Positions 24,862 to 30,293 of a stretch of 34,979 nucleotides of DNA are shown piece by piece. The notes below the pieces were generated by a model, which saw nothing but the letters and a program-made list of their open reading frames with translations, made no database searches and was not told the DNA's origin. The translations under genes and the position numbers were made by a program. This DNA is from Bacteroidaceae bacterium (GTDB taxonomy: Bacteria; Bacteroidota; Bacteroidia; Bacteroidales; Bacteroidaceae): the NCBI GenBank assembly GCA_017427065.1, contig JAFRTL010000020.1:1-34979 (forward strand). The letters run 5' to 3'. Every line of letters starts with the position of its first letter. The first letter of the stretch is position 1.

Positions 24862-25514
24862 ACAATAATCCTGAGTAATCTTATGATTCCTCAGTTAGAC
24901 GACAAGTAACAGTGATGTCTCGCCATCGTGGTTAAATGTTGCGAATAATATTATATAATAGAAGACGAGCGTAAAGATTTTTGCATTATTATTGGAAGAA
25001 CACATTGTAAAAGCAATATAATGTATATATTTTCTTATTCATTATTGACAAAATGCCAACAATAAGTGTTGGTTTTTTGTCGGGAAAGTGTTGACTTTTT
25101 GTCGGGAAGTGTTGTTTTTTTTGTCGGGAAGTGTTGTTTTTTTGTCGGGAAGTGTTGTTTTTTTGACGGGAAGTGTTGGTTTTTTGTCGGGAAATGTTGG
25201 TTTTTTGTCGGGAATAAAAGAATTTTGTAGTGATTCTTATGATGTTGTTGGATTTATTTCCAGTATCCTTATTATTTCCGTTTTGCTGATTTCGGATTAG
25301 CAACACTTGATGTTGGCATTTAATTGTTAGATGTTGGTGTTTTGTCGAGAACTAAAAAAGGAAAAAACGTTATCATATCTCATTTTGTAATGAATATACC
25401 ATTAGCCGTTATTGATGTAGTTGAACTAGGATAAAGGTATGGAAAGGTACTGAATAAAGGTTTTCAAAAATAGCATTATAAAACTCCTTAATAATTACAT
25501 AAGCCTATACTGTT
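24862..25514. other. non-coding AT-rich stretch with tandem repeats
   Basis: 653 bp without a convincing gene. It contains the seven-copy 21-bp repeat (25066-25214), and a diverged further copy lies near 25331-25352. The frames open across the repeat on both strands only reflect the repeat. Confidence 0.65.
25066..25214 (+). repeat. seven-copy 21-22-bp tandem repeat
   Basis: Seven back-to-back units (starting at 25066, 25088, 25109, 25131, 25152, 25173, 25194), each made of GTGTTG, a T tract of about five to eight, then GTCGGGAA. Unit lengths are 21 or 22 bp, close to two helical turns. One unit has GACGGG for GTCGGG, and the last begins ATGTTG. There are no unique spacers, so it is not a CRISPR array. 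Confidence 0.9.
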
Positions 25515-25844
25515 TTATTCTTTGTCATACTTATTTTTATAATAATAATCGTAATAAGCGGAATCCCACTCGGTCATCTGCTTCAGTTCTTTTTCATGTT
25601 CTTCGGAGAACTTGCGAAGAATCTCGCGGGCTTCTTTAGAGGGCCTGTCCTCCGTAAGCCAATCCCAGCATAGGGCCCAGGAAAGGCAATAACATGAAAG
25701 GCAAATAACCAATGCCAACTTCCATGGCATTTCACCCTTGCCTATCTTGACATTAAAAATCTTTTCCCAGACCCAAGTCATTGGTTTTTCCAACAAGCCC
25801 ACAAGCAAACCGAACAGAAAAGTAATAACACCTATTTTAAACAT
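25515..25844 (-). CDS. small membrane protein of unknown function
   Basis: From ATG 25844 it has 109 residues; the frame opens 90 bp further upstream, but that part overlaps the previous gene's coding end. Two membrane segments are visible, IGVITFLFGLLVGLL and LALVICLSCYCLSWALCW, followed by a charged soluble tail rich in Glu, Lys and Tyr (about residues 68-109). It starts 22 bp after the neighbouring small gene on the same strand, so the two are probably a pair. I do not recognise the family. Confidence 0.6.
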   Translation of the reverse strand: MFKIGVITFLFGLLVGLLEKPMTWVWEKIFNVKIGKGEMPWKLALVICLSCYCLSWALCWDWLTEDRPSKEAREILRKFSEEHEKELKQMTEWDSAYYDYYYKNKYDKE

Positions 25845-25866
25845 AATCACCAAAAAGTTTTGAAGG

Positions 25867-26142
25867 TTAGTCTTTAATATTAATCCAATCACCTGCCATG
25901 CAATAGACAAAGGCAGAGTTAAACACACCGGCATAAATCTGTCGAGGTTCGTTGGACGGACTCAAGCCAAGCTCTTTCATAGCAAACGTAAACTCATCTC
26001 CATCGGTAATAACCCTATGCTCTGAGCAAACGGTAAGAACTTCCTTGAACATATCGGCCTGCTCCGTATCTCTGATAAGCACAGGGCCAAAGCCAAAATT
26101 GTAAACAGTTCCAATTAAATGACTTGAAGATTCTTTTTCCAT
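25867..26142 (-). CDS. small soluble protein of unknown function
   Basis: 91 residues starting MEKESSSHLIGT. Soluble and mildly acidic, with no signal peptide or membrane segment. ATG 26142 is used; a TTG directly before it would add one residue. It is the first gene of a two-gene unit with the membrane protein downstream. No family is recognised; a toxin/immunity or other paired system is possible, but nothing in the sequence shows it. Confidence 0.55.
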   Translation of the reverse strand: MEKESSSHLIGTVYNFGFGPVLIRDTEQADMFKEVLTVCSEHRVITDGDEFTFAMKELGLSPSNEPRQIYAGVFNSAFVYCMAGDWINIKD

Positions 26143-26353
26143 CAAGGAGAAATGATAATCTTAACGTTTCAACAATACAAATTTGAGAAAAATAATTCAT
26201 ATGCTACGCAAAGTAAAATATGTTATATAACATACAGGCTAAGCGCAGGCTGCTATTTTAAAGTGCTGTCTGATACTTTTACTAAGCCTAAATATAGTAT
26301 AGACATTTTTCTCTTTTTTTCGTATAATAAACGATTGTTTATTTGTGTAATAA

Positions 26354-26383
26354 ATAAATCTTTATTACATTTGCTATAGATAA
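26354..26383 (+). promoter_or_regulatory. promoter of the interrupted small gene
   Basis: A TTTG near 26343-26346, about 20 bp of spacer, then TACATTTG (26367-26374), fits the Bacteroidetes promoter and lies about 10 bp before ATG 26385. Confidence 0.55.
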
Positions 26384-26384
26384 T

Positions 26385-26612
26385 ATGAAAAAGATAATCA
26401 CAGATATCTAGAACAGAATTCAAGCAGCTCATGCTCAGGCCAAGACGGATGAGGAGGTAGCTGCTGCCATTAAGTTGCAACATGAACTGCAGGACGAACT
26501 GACACCTGAGGAGTTGAAGGAGTTCAATGATCTACTGTTGTCAGACACGCATGATCTTGTGGCCGAAGGTGACCGTTTGATTGCCGACGGCATCAAGACT
26601 ATTGCCTTTTAA
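26385..26612 (+). pseudogene. small acidic protein gene with in-frame TAG at codon 9
   Basis: ATG 26385 opens a frame of 75 sense positions ended by TAA at 26610, interrupted only by TAG at 26409-26411 (codon 9). The rest reads as a credible helical acidic protein (QAAHAQAKTDEEVAAAIKLQ, then ELTPEELKEFNDLLL) and codon use stays normal after the stop. A promoter precedes it and a strong terminator follows it. A single C-to-T change from CAG would create the stop. A recent pseudogene, read-through, or a start further in are the options. Confidence 0.6.
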
Positions 26613-26634
26613 GTTCCATTTCTTTTGTCACAAG

Positions 26635-26664
26635 AAAAAGGCTCTCAAAAGGAGAGCCTTTTTT
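26635..26664 (+). terminator. rho-independent terminator
   Basis: A 12-bp perfect stem: AAAAAGGCTCTC (26635-26646) with GAGAGCCTTTTT (26653-26664 by pairing, loop about five bases), continuing into a T run. It lies 22 bp after the interrupted small gene. Confidence 0.85.
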
Positions 26665-26712
26665 GTTTAATACTTCACATAGATGAGTCAAGAAAACCTA
26701 ATAGGTCTTTAT

Positions 26713-26794
26713 TTACCCTCTTTGCATATCTATGCAGGAAAAATCACAGAGCCTGCGGACTACGTGGGGTGGAATGTTGCAATGACTAGGAGGT
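26713..26794 (-). pseudogene. 3' fragment of a DUF4248 gene
   Basis: On the minus strand the frame reads PPSHCNIPPHVVRRLCDFSC and ends CIDMQRG then a stop. This aligns with the C-terminal 27 or so residues of the intact DUF4248 protein at 29883-30092 (PPGRRNIPPHVVRWLCEYFC, CIDIPRG). No 5' part is present. It marks a former gene end or a duplicated junction. Confidence 0.75.
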
Positions 26795-26914
26795 CAAATT
26801 TCTATCTCAAATCTGTGTTTAACCAACAAATCCTAAGTTAAATCACTAGTCTTATAGAGCTTTGGGCTTTCGGTATTTCTTCTCTTTTCAAGTTTTCCAC
26901 ATTCTCCTGTGTTT

Positions 26915-26945
26915 TAAATGCTCAGCATAATTAGTATTATAAAAC
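26915..26945 (+). repeat. 31-bp direct repeat, left copy
   Basis: Identical to 29577-29607 at 30 of 31 positions (G or A at one site). Weaker similarity extends leftward about 25 bp (TTTCCA, ATTCTCC). The pair encloses hicAB and the HEPN-SecB operon. Confidence 0.85.
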
Positions 26946-26958
26946 TGAGGGCTTACTA

Positions 26959-26996
26959 TAAAATAAGCAGGTCGAAACCTGCTTATTTTACTTTTT
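26959..26996 (+). terminator. orphan terminator-like hairpin
   Basis: A perfect 14-bp stem (26959-26972 with 26977-26990) closed by the stable tetraloop CGAA and followed by CTTTTT. No gene on the plus strand ends within the preceding 290 bp, so it may serve a small RNA or be a relic. Confidence 0.75.
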
Positions 26997-27046
26997 GACC
27001 ACTTACTTGACCACTTTTTGATCACTAATTATATATAGGTGGTCAA
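26995..27046 (+). promoter_or_regulatory. cluster of TTGACCACTT motifs
   Basis: TTGACCACTT at 26995-27004 and 27007-27016, TTGATCACT at 27018-27026, and the inverted GTGGTCAA at 27039-27046. Spacing is 11-12 bp. Such clusters are typical of cooperative regulator sites; the regulator is unknown. Confidence 0.45.
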
Positions 27047-27114
27047 AAAATTTTTCGGCTTCGCCGACCGCTCTATCGTGCCAGCGAAACCGAAAAGATG
27101 GATTTTTGAAAAAT

Positions 27115-27170
27115 AATAGTAAAAAAGTTACTATTTTATTTGGTGGATAGTAGTAAAATTACTATCTTTG
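27115..27170 (+). promoter_or_regulatory. hicAB promoter with two palindromic operators
   Basis: The promoter is TTTG (27139-27142), 20-bp spacer, TATCTTTG (27163-27170). Operator 1 (27115-27135) has 8-bp perfect arms AATAGTAA and TTACTATT, spacer 5. Operator 2 (27151-27164) has arms TAGTAA and TTACTA, spacer 2, and overlaps the -7 box. All four half-sites share TAGTAA. HicB-type antitoxins with a C-terminal DNA-binding domain repress their own promoters. Confidence 0.8.
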
Positions 27171-27194
27171 CAGTGTTAAATAAAAAGTTGAACA

Positions 27195-27392
27195 ATGAAA
27201 GTTGTAAAAGTTTCCAAGATTCTGAAAGCCTTGAAAGCCGAGGGCTGGATTAAGGTTGATCAGGATGGCAGCCACCGACAGTTCAAACATCCAGTGAAAA
27301 AGGGTAAGGTGACAGTCAATGGTGCAGAATCAGATGACATCTGGGGGTGGCTGCTGAAGAGCATCGAGGAACAGTCGGGACTCAAATTCTGA
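27195..27392 (+). CDS. hicA: HicA-type mRNA interferase toxin
   Basis: 65 residues, the normal HicA size, with the double-stranded-RNA-binding-like fold pattern KILKALKAEGWIKVDQDGSHRQFKHP; the histidine in GSHRQF corresponds to the catalytic residue of HicA ribonucleases. It is followed 65 bp later by hicB, and both lie behind a palindrome-bearing promoter. It would cleave mRNA when freed from HicB. The unit looks intact. Confidence 0.93.
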   Translation: MKVVKVSKILKALKAEGWIKVDQDGSHRQFKHPVKKGKVTVNGAESDDIWGWLLKSIEEQSGLKF

Positions 27393-27456
27393 GTCTCGAT
27401 CCTCAGCTCCTCTCATGGGCTATTTATTATGACTAAAGATACTAACTTTAATTACT

Positions 27457-27864
27457 ATGGATCAAATTATTATTGACACTGCCCGTATAGATGATTGCTA
27501 TAGCGGAGCATGTGAGTTATTGCCTGGCTGGGTGGTTTCTAACCGTGGATCATTCACCGATTTTAAGAACTATGTACAGGAAAGCATTGAGTATTACCTT
27601 CGTTCTGCCCGCAGAGATGGTGACCCTTACCCTTCTGTCTTTGATGGCGAGTATCAGTTGGTTTACAAATTTGATGTTCAGAACTTGCTCCAGTTCTATC
27701 AGGGTATCTTCTCGTTCTCTGCACTGGAGACTATCACGGGTATCAATCAGAAACAGCTGGCGCACTATGCAGCTGGTCGTAGCAGACCACGTCGCCAGCA
27801 AGCCGAGAAGATTGCTCATGGACTAAATGCGTTAGCTAAAGATATGTTACAGGTTACCGTTTGA
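27457..27864 (+). CDS. hicB: HicB-type antitoxin with C-terminal HTH
   Basis: 135 residues. The N-terminal half is the degenerate RNase H-like HicB domain (ACELLPGWVVSNRGSFTDFKNYVQESIEYYL); the C-terminal part, ALETITGINQKQLAHYAAGRSRPRRQQAEKI, is an HTH (XRE-like) that should bind the TAGTAA half-sites upstream of hicA. It neutralises HicA by direct binding. Followed by a strong terminator at 27893-27917. Confidence 0.92.
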   Translation: MDQIIIDTARIDDCYSGACELLPGWVVSNRGSFTDFKNYVQESIEYYLRSARRDGDPYPSVFDGEYQLVYKFDVQNLLQFYQGIFSFSALETITGINQKQLAHYAAGRSRPRRQQAEKIAHGLNALAKDMLQVTV

Positions 27865-27892
27865 TTGGATATACATTATTCTCTAAAGAGTC

Positions 27893-27917
27893 AGGCTCCC
27901 GGATTGGGAGCCTTTTT
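27893..27917 (+). terminator. rho-independent terminator of hicAB
   Basis: AGGCTCCC (27893-27900) pairs with GGGAGCCT (27906-27913) around GGATT, followed by a T run. Confidence 0.88.
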
Positions 27918-28015
27918 ACTTTTCATTTCTTTCCAGTCCGTGAGGAATTAGATAGATTTGACAAGCAACCTTTTCGTTACTCCGCCCCATGTTTTATCAA
28001 AGGATTTTTATATTT

Positions 28016-28060
28016 ATTCTTAAAATAAGAATGAAATAAATAAATAAATTATTATTTTTG
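28016..28060 (+). promoter_or_regulatory. promoter and palindromic operator of the HEPN-SecB operon
   Basis: The -7 box TATTTTTG (28053-28060) is followed by CA. No TTG stands at -33; instead a palindrome with 7-bp perfect arms ATTCTTA and TAAGAAT (28016-28032, spacer AAA) covers the region just upstream of and into the -33 position. This suggests control by a dedicated regulator, possibly a product of the operon. Confidence 0.55.
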
Positions 28061-28112
28061 CACCAGAAAAGGTGATTTTCAAAGTGGGTTAACTAATTTT
28101 TGGCACATAAAT

Positions 28113-28526
28113 ATGTCAAGCCAATATAGGAACAAGTCAGACTTATTCTTGGAAAGTGCGGAAAAACTTTTAGAGAAATATATTTATGTAGCAGTACCGC
28201 ATTGCGCATATTATAGTTGTTATCAAATAATTAAGGTTATCTGGTTAGACGTGATGGGTAAGACTGACCAGGATATCGAGAATATGATAACAGCTAAGAA
28301 CGTAAAGACTGGCTCCCATAATTTCTTGATAGAAGAAATATTGAAATTTAGTAATAGTATTCTTAAAGATCAAAAAGAATACAGGTCCCTTAGAAATGGC
28401 ATCCACCAGCTTAAAACACTTAGAACAAAATCTGACTATGAAGATGAATCTATAACTTATGATATAGGCAAAAAAGCTATAGATTTAGCCAAGGAGATAC
28501 TGATAATACTTAAAAAAATCAAATAA
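28113..28526 (+). CDS. HEPN-domain protein, UPF0332-like (candidate toxin RNase)
   Basis: 137 residues, all-helical. The pattern matches HEPN proteins of the UPF0332 kind: FLESAEKLLEKYIYVAVPHCAYYSCYQI in the first helices and, near residues 90-113, YRSLRNGIHQLKTLRTKSDYED. The latter holds an R-x6-H arrangement (RSLRNGIH) like the HEPN RNase motif and the LRxKxDYED signature. HEPN proteins are frequent toxins and defence RNases. It is the first of three genes with gaps of 2 and 4 bp. Low GC compared with the flanking chromosome suggests transfer. HEPN assignment is by motif, not by search. Confidence 0.7.
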   Translation: MSSQYRNKSDLFLESAEKLLEKYIYVAVPHCAYYSCYQIIKVIWLDVMGKTDQDIENMITAKNVKTGSHNFLIEEILKFSNSILKDQKEYRSLRNGIHQLKTLRTKSDYEDESITYDIGKKAIDLAKEILIILKKIK

Positions 28527-28528
28527 CA

Positions 28529-28999
28529 ATGGAAGCAAAAGACTATATAGTTAAAGAGCTTGGCTCCTTGTCAAAAAATATCCCTAACATTACTGTAAGG
28601 TATGAGTATGATGCCCAATCGCAAACCCACCTTATAGAAATAACTCCATCAGATATATATAGTCATGATGAAAGTTATATTGGCTGGGAGGTTGAGTTCT
28701 ATGATAGATTCTCCAGCAAATTTCCTTATGAAGCTGTCTGTTTCATCACTGATGATTCGGTAGTAAAGATTGAAAAAGCTGAATTCACATTCTCTTATAA
28801 TAGTACCGTTGAATTTGAAAGAGAAGCTTGCATGGTGCAGGTAGGCAATATCTTTGTAAGTGCTTCTACTATTATTTATTTGCCGGAATTGACTACATTC
28901 CCGTCAAACTGTTTAGTACCTGATTTTATCAAACTTTCATCAGGAAGAGAATTGAATAATACAACAAATGAAAAGGATAATTACGCACTAGCAGCATAA
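28529..28999 (+). CDS. unknown protein in a HEPN-SecB operon (possible antitoxin)
   Basis: 156 residues, acidic, no signal or membrane segment; predicted alternation of beta strands (HLIEITPSD, GWEVEFYDRF, EAVCFITDDS, AEFTFSYNSTVEFE, ACMVQVGNIFVS). I do not recognise the family. It starts 2 bp after the HEPN gene and ends 4 bp before the SecB-like gene. In known toxin-antitoxin-chaperone systems the antitoxin stands between toxin and SecB and needs the chaperone to fold; by analogy this could be the antitoxin or the chaperone's client. That is inference. Confidence 0.6.
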   Translation: MEAKDYIVKELGSLSKNIPNITVRYEYDAQSQTHLIEITPSDIYSHDESYIGWEVEFYDRFSSKFPYEAVCFITDDSVVKIEKAEFTFSYNSTVEFEREACMVQVGNIFVSASTIIYLPELTTFPSNCLVPDFIKLSSGRELNNTTNEKDNYALAA

Positions 29000-29003
29000 A
29001 GAT

Positions 29004-29420
29004 ATGGAAAATAAAGGTCAATCAGGATTCAAAATTCAAAACATCATCTTGCTTGAAGATAATTTCAAGCGCATTAACGAGGTGAAATTCGGCGATGATC
29101 TTGACAATAATCTTAATATAAACATTGAGGTTAATTTGGCTGGAGATATTGTCAATGTGGTGGAGACGGCCAATTTCGTCCAAAAGAATAATGATGGTAT
29201 CGAACAGGTCATCATTATGGTTAAGATGATAGGCATATTCCAAAGAGAAGGAGATGCCGCTATAAGTGATATGGATAAATTCGGCCAGATAAATGGTGCA
29301 GCTATTATATTCCCTTTTATTAGAGAACATATTTCTAACTTGTCATTAAAGGCTTGCATACCAGCTATCATGCTGCCACCAGTAAACTTCGTCTCTTTAT
29401 ACGAGAGGCGCAAGAAATAG
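29004..29420 (+). CDS. SecB-like chaperone
   Basis: 138 residues. The Bacteroidetes SecB-like pattern is clear: a beta-rich N-terminal half (GFKIQNIILLEDNFKRINEV, NLNINIEVNLAGDIVNVVET), then EQVIIMVKMIGIF, and the family signature FGQINGAAIIFPFIREHISNL followed by CIPAIMLPPVNF. SecB proteins are tetrameric holdases; SecB-like copies beside toxin-antitoxin genes act as dedicated chaperones that protect the antitoxin. It is the last gene of the three-gene operon and is followed by a strong terminator (29494-29533). Confidence 0.82.
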   Translation: MENKGQSGFKIQNIILLEDNFKRINEVKFGDDLDNNLNINIEVNLAGDIVNVVETANFVQKNNDGIEQVIIMVKMIGIFQREGDAAISDMDKFGQINGAAIIFPFIREHISNLSLKACIPAIMLPPVNFVSLYERRKK

Positions 29421-29493
29421 ATTAGGGGCGTCCTGGCACAGCCGTCGGGCTTTCCCGCTCGAACTGAAGCATTCGCTGCAATCCCTACCGCCT
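29421..29493 (+). other. GC-rich element behind the SecB-like gene
   Basis: A GC-rich 70-bp block inside AT-rich DNA, with GGGGCGTCC near its start and CCCTACCGCC near its end (partly inverted), and CCGTCGGGCTTTCCCGCTCG inside. It does not code. Its compact, semi-palindromic build resembles a recombination or REP-type element; similar blocks elsewhere could not be searched. Confidence 0.4.
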
Positions 29494-29533
29494 CTGCCAT
29501 TTTGCACCATTCCTGCAAAATGGCAGTTTTTTT
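29494..29533 (+). terminator. rho-independent terminator of the HEPN-SecB operon
   Basis: CTGCCATTTTGC (29494-29505) pairs over 12 bp with GCAAAATGGCAG (29515-29526), loop 9 nt, followed by seven T. Confidence 0.92.
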
Positions 29534-29882
29534 CCATTATTTTCTTTGCATTTCCAAATATTCTCCCTATATGTCATAAATGCTCAGCATAATTAATATT
29601 ATAAAACCTATGAAGTGGAACAATCTGATGTAAAGATAGTTATAGCCATGATTTTGGGGAAAAAGAATCTGCATTCTTGAATATTCCAGTTATTGCTTCG
29701 ATTTTTATATTTTTTCTCCATAAAAATGGTAAAACAAACTTTGGTTATTGAGACTGCGAAGAAATTGTCAGGAAAATTTCATTGTCTAAAACGCAGACGA
29801 AAAGCCTTTGATCTTTTCTTGAAACCTTCGTCTGTAGAGTTTTTTTGTCAGTATATTATCTTACCAAAACAAGGATATCTTT
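29534..29882. other. gene-free AT-rich stretch
   Basis: No credible gene; the frame open from 29693 runs into the DUF4248 gene on the other strand. It contains the right copy of the 31-bp repeat (29577-29607) and an 8-bp stem CAGACGAA/TTCGTCTG (29794-29801 with 29827-29834) followed by a T run on the plus strand. Confidence 0.55.
29577..29607 (+). repeat. 31-bp direct repeat, right copy
   Basis: Partner of 26915-26945 (one mismatch), same orientation, 2.66 kb apart. Between the copies lie hicAB and the HEPN-SecB operon only. Confidence 0.85.
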
Positions 29883-30092
29883 TCAAGGTGTTATTTGTAT
29901 TTTCCCTCGTGGTATATCTATGCAAAAATACTCACAAAGCCAACGGACTACGTGGGGCGGGATGTTGCGGCGACCAGGAGGGTAGCCCATCTGGGTAAGT
30001 TGTGGTTCCAAGGGGCGGAGCCAGTTGTTGAAGGTACGGAGTGATACACCGGCATAGTCGGCCATCTGGGTTCTTGTCAGGGATTTATACAT
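29883..30092 (-). CDS. DUF4248 family protein
   Basis: 69 residues, with an HTH-like start (LTRTQMADYAGVSLRTFNNWL, about residues 5-25) and the PPGRRNIPPHVVRWLCEYF segment. It matches the small Bacteroidetes family DUF4248, usually found beside VirE-type and HU-like genes as here. The helix pattern suggests DNA binding. A 3' fragment of a second copy lies at 26713-26794. Upstream is the heptad-array inverted pair, which reaches its start codon. Confidence 0.82.
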   Translation of the reverse strand: MYKSLTRTQMADYAGVSLRTFNNWLRPLEPQLTQMGYPPGRRNIPPHVVRWLCEYFCIDIPRGKIQITP

Positions 30093-30095
30093 TTA

Positions 30096-30207
30096 CATTA
30101 AACATTAAGCATTAAACATTAAGGGTTGAGAATTGAACATTAACCATCTGAATGGGAACACTGCGCAGCAATAATGCTCAATGTTCATTGTTTAATGTTC
30201 AATGTTT
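30096..30207. repeat. inverted pair of heptad arrays around a GCGCAGC core (second copy)
   Basis: Seven heptads at 30096-30144 (CATTAAA/CATTAAG, GGTTGAG, AATTGAA types), core about 30145-30172 with CATCTGAATGG and CTGCGCAGC, then five reverse-type heptads at 30173-30207 (AATGTTC types). The core aligns with that of 14492-14526 although the heptad sequence differs. Confidence 0.75.
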
Positions 30208-30225
30208 AAAGGCTCCATCCGCCGC

Positions 30226-30260
30226 GTTTAGAGGCTCTAAACGATGCGTTTGGAGGCTTT
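30226..30260 (+). repeat. short GCGTTTRGAGGCT direct repeats with palindrome
   Basis: GCGTTTAGAGGCT and GCGTTTGGAGGCT follow each other; the first is part of CGTTTAGA-GGC-TCTAAACG, a perfect 8-bp-arm palindrome. It adjoins the second heptad-array pair. Confidence 0.55.
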
Positions 30261-30293
30261 ATTCTATTTGGTTTTAGACTTCATTTATTTGGC

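Larger units (their letters stand above)
26665..27114. other. intergenic stretch with DUF4248 remnant, repeat and orphan terminator
   Basis: No intact gene. It holds the DUF4248 remnant (26713-26794), the left copy of the 31-bp direct repeat (26915-26945), a strong hairpin (26959-26990), a TTGACCACTT motif cluster (26995-27046) and a TCGGCTTCGCCGA hairpin near 27055-27067. Confidence 0.6.

Noticed and set aside
25066-25214. CRISPR array
   Set aside because: Units are directly adjacent with no unique spacers, and no cas genes are present.
24989-25306. Open frames on both strands across the 21-bp repeat
   Set aside because: 21 bp is a multiple of three, so any stop-free unit stays open; the predicted proteins are just the repeat translated (SRQKNNT or FLSGSVV units).
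29693-29998. 101-codon frame overlapping the DUF4248 gene
   Set aside because: Its second half is the antisense of DUF4248, the first half is low complexity, and no promoter precedes it.
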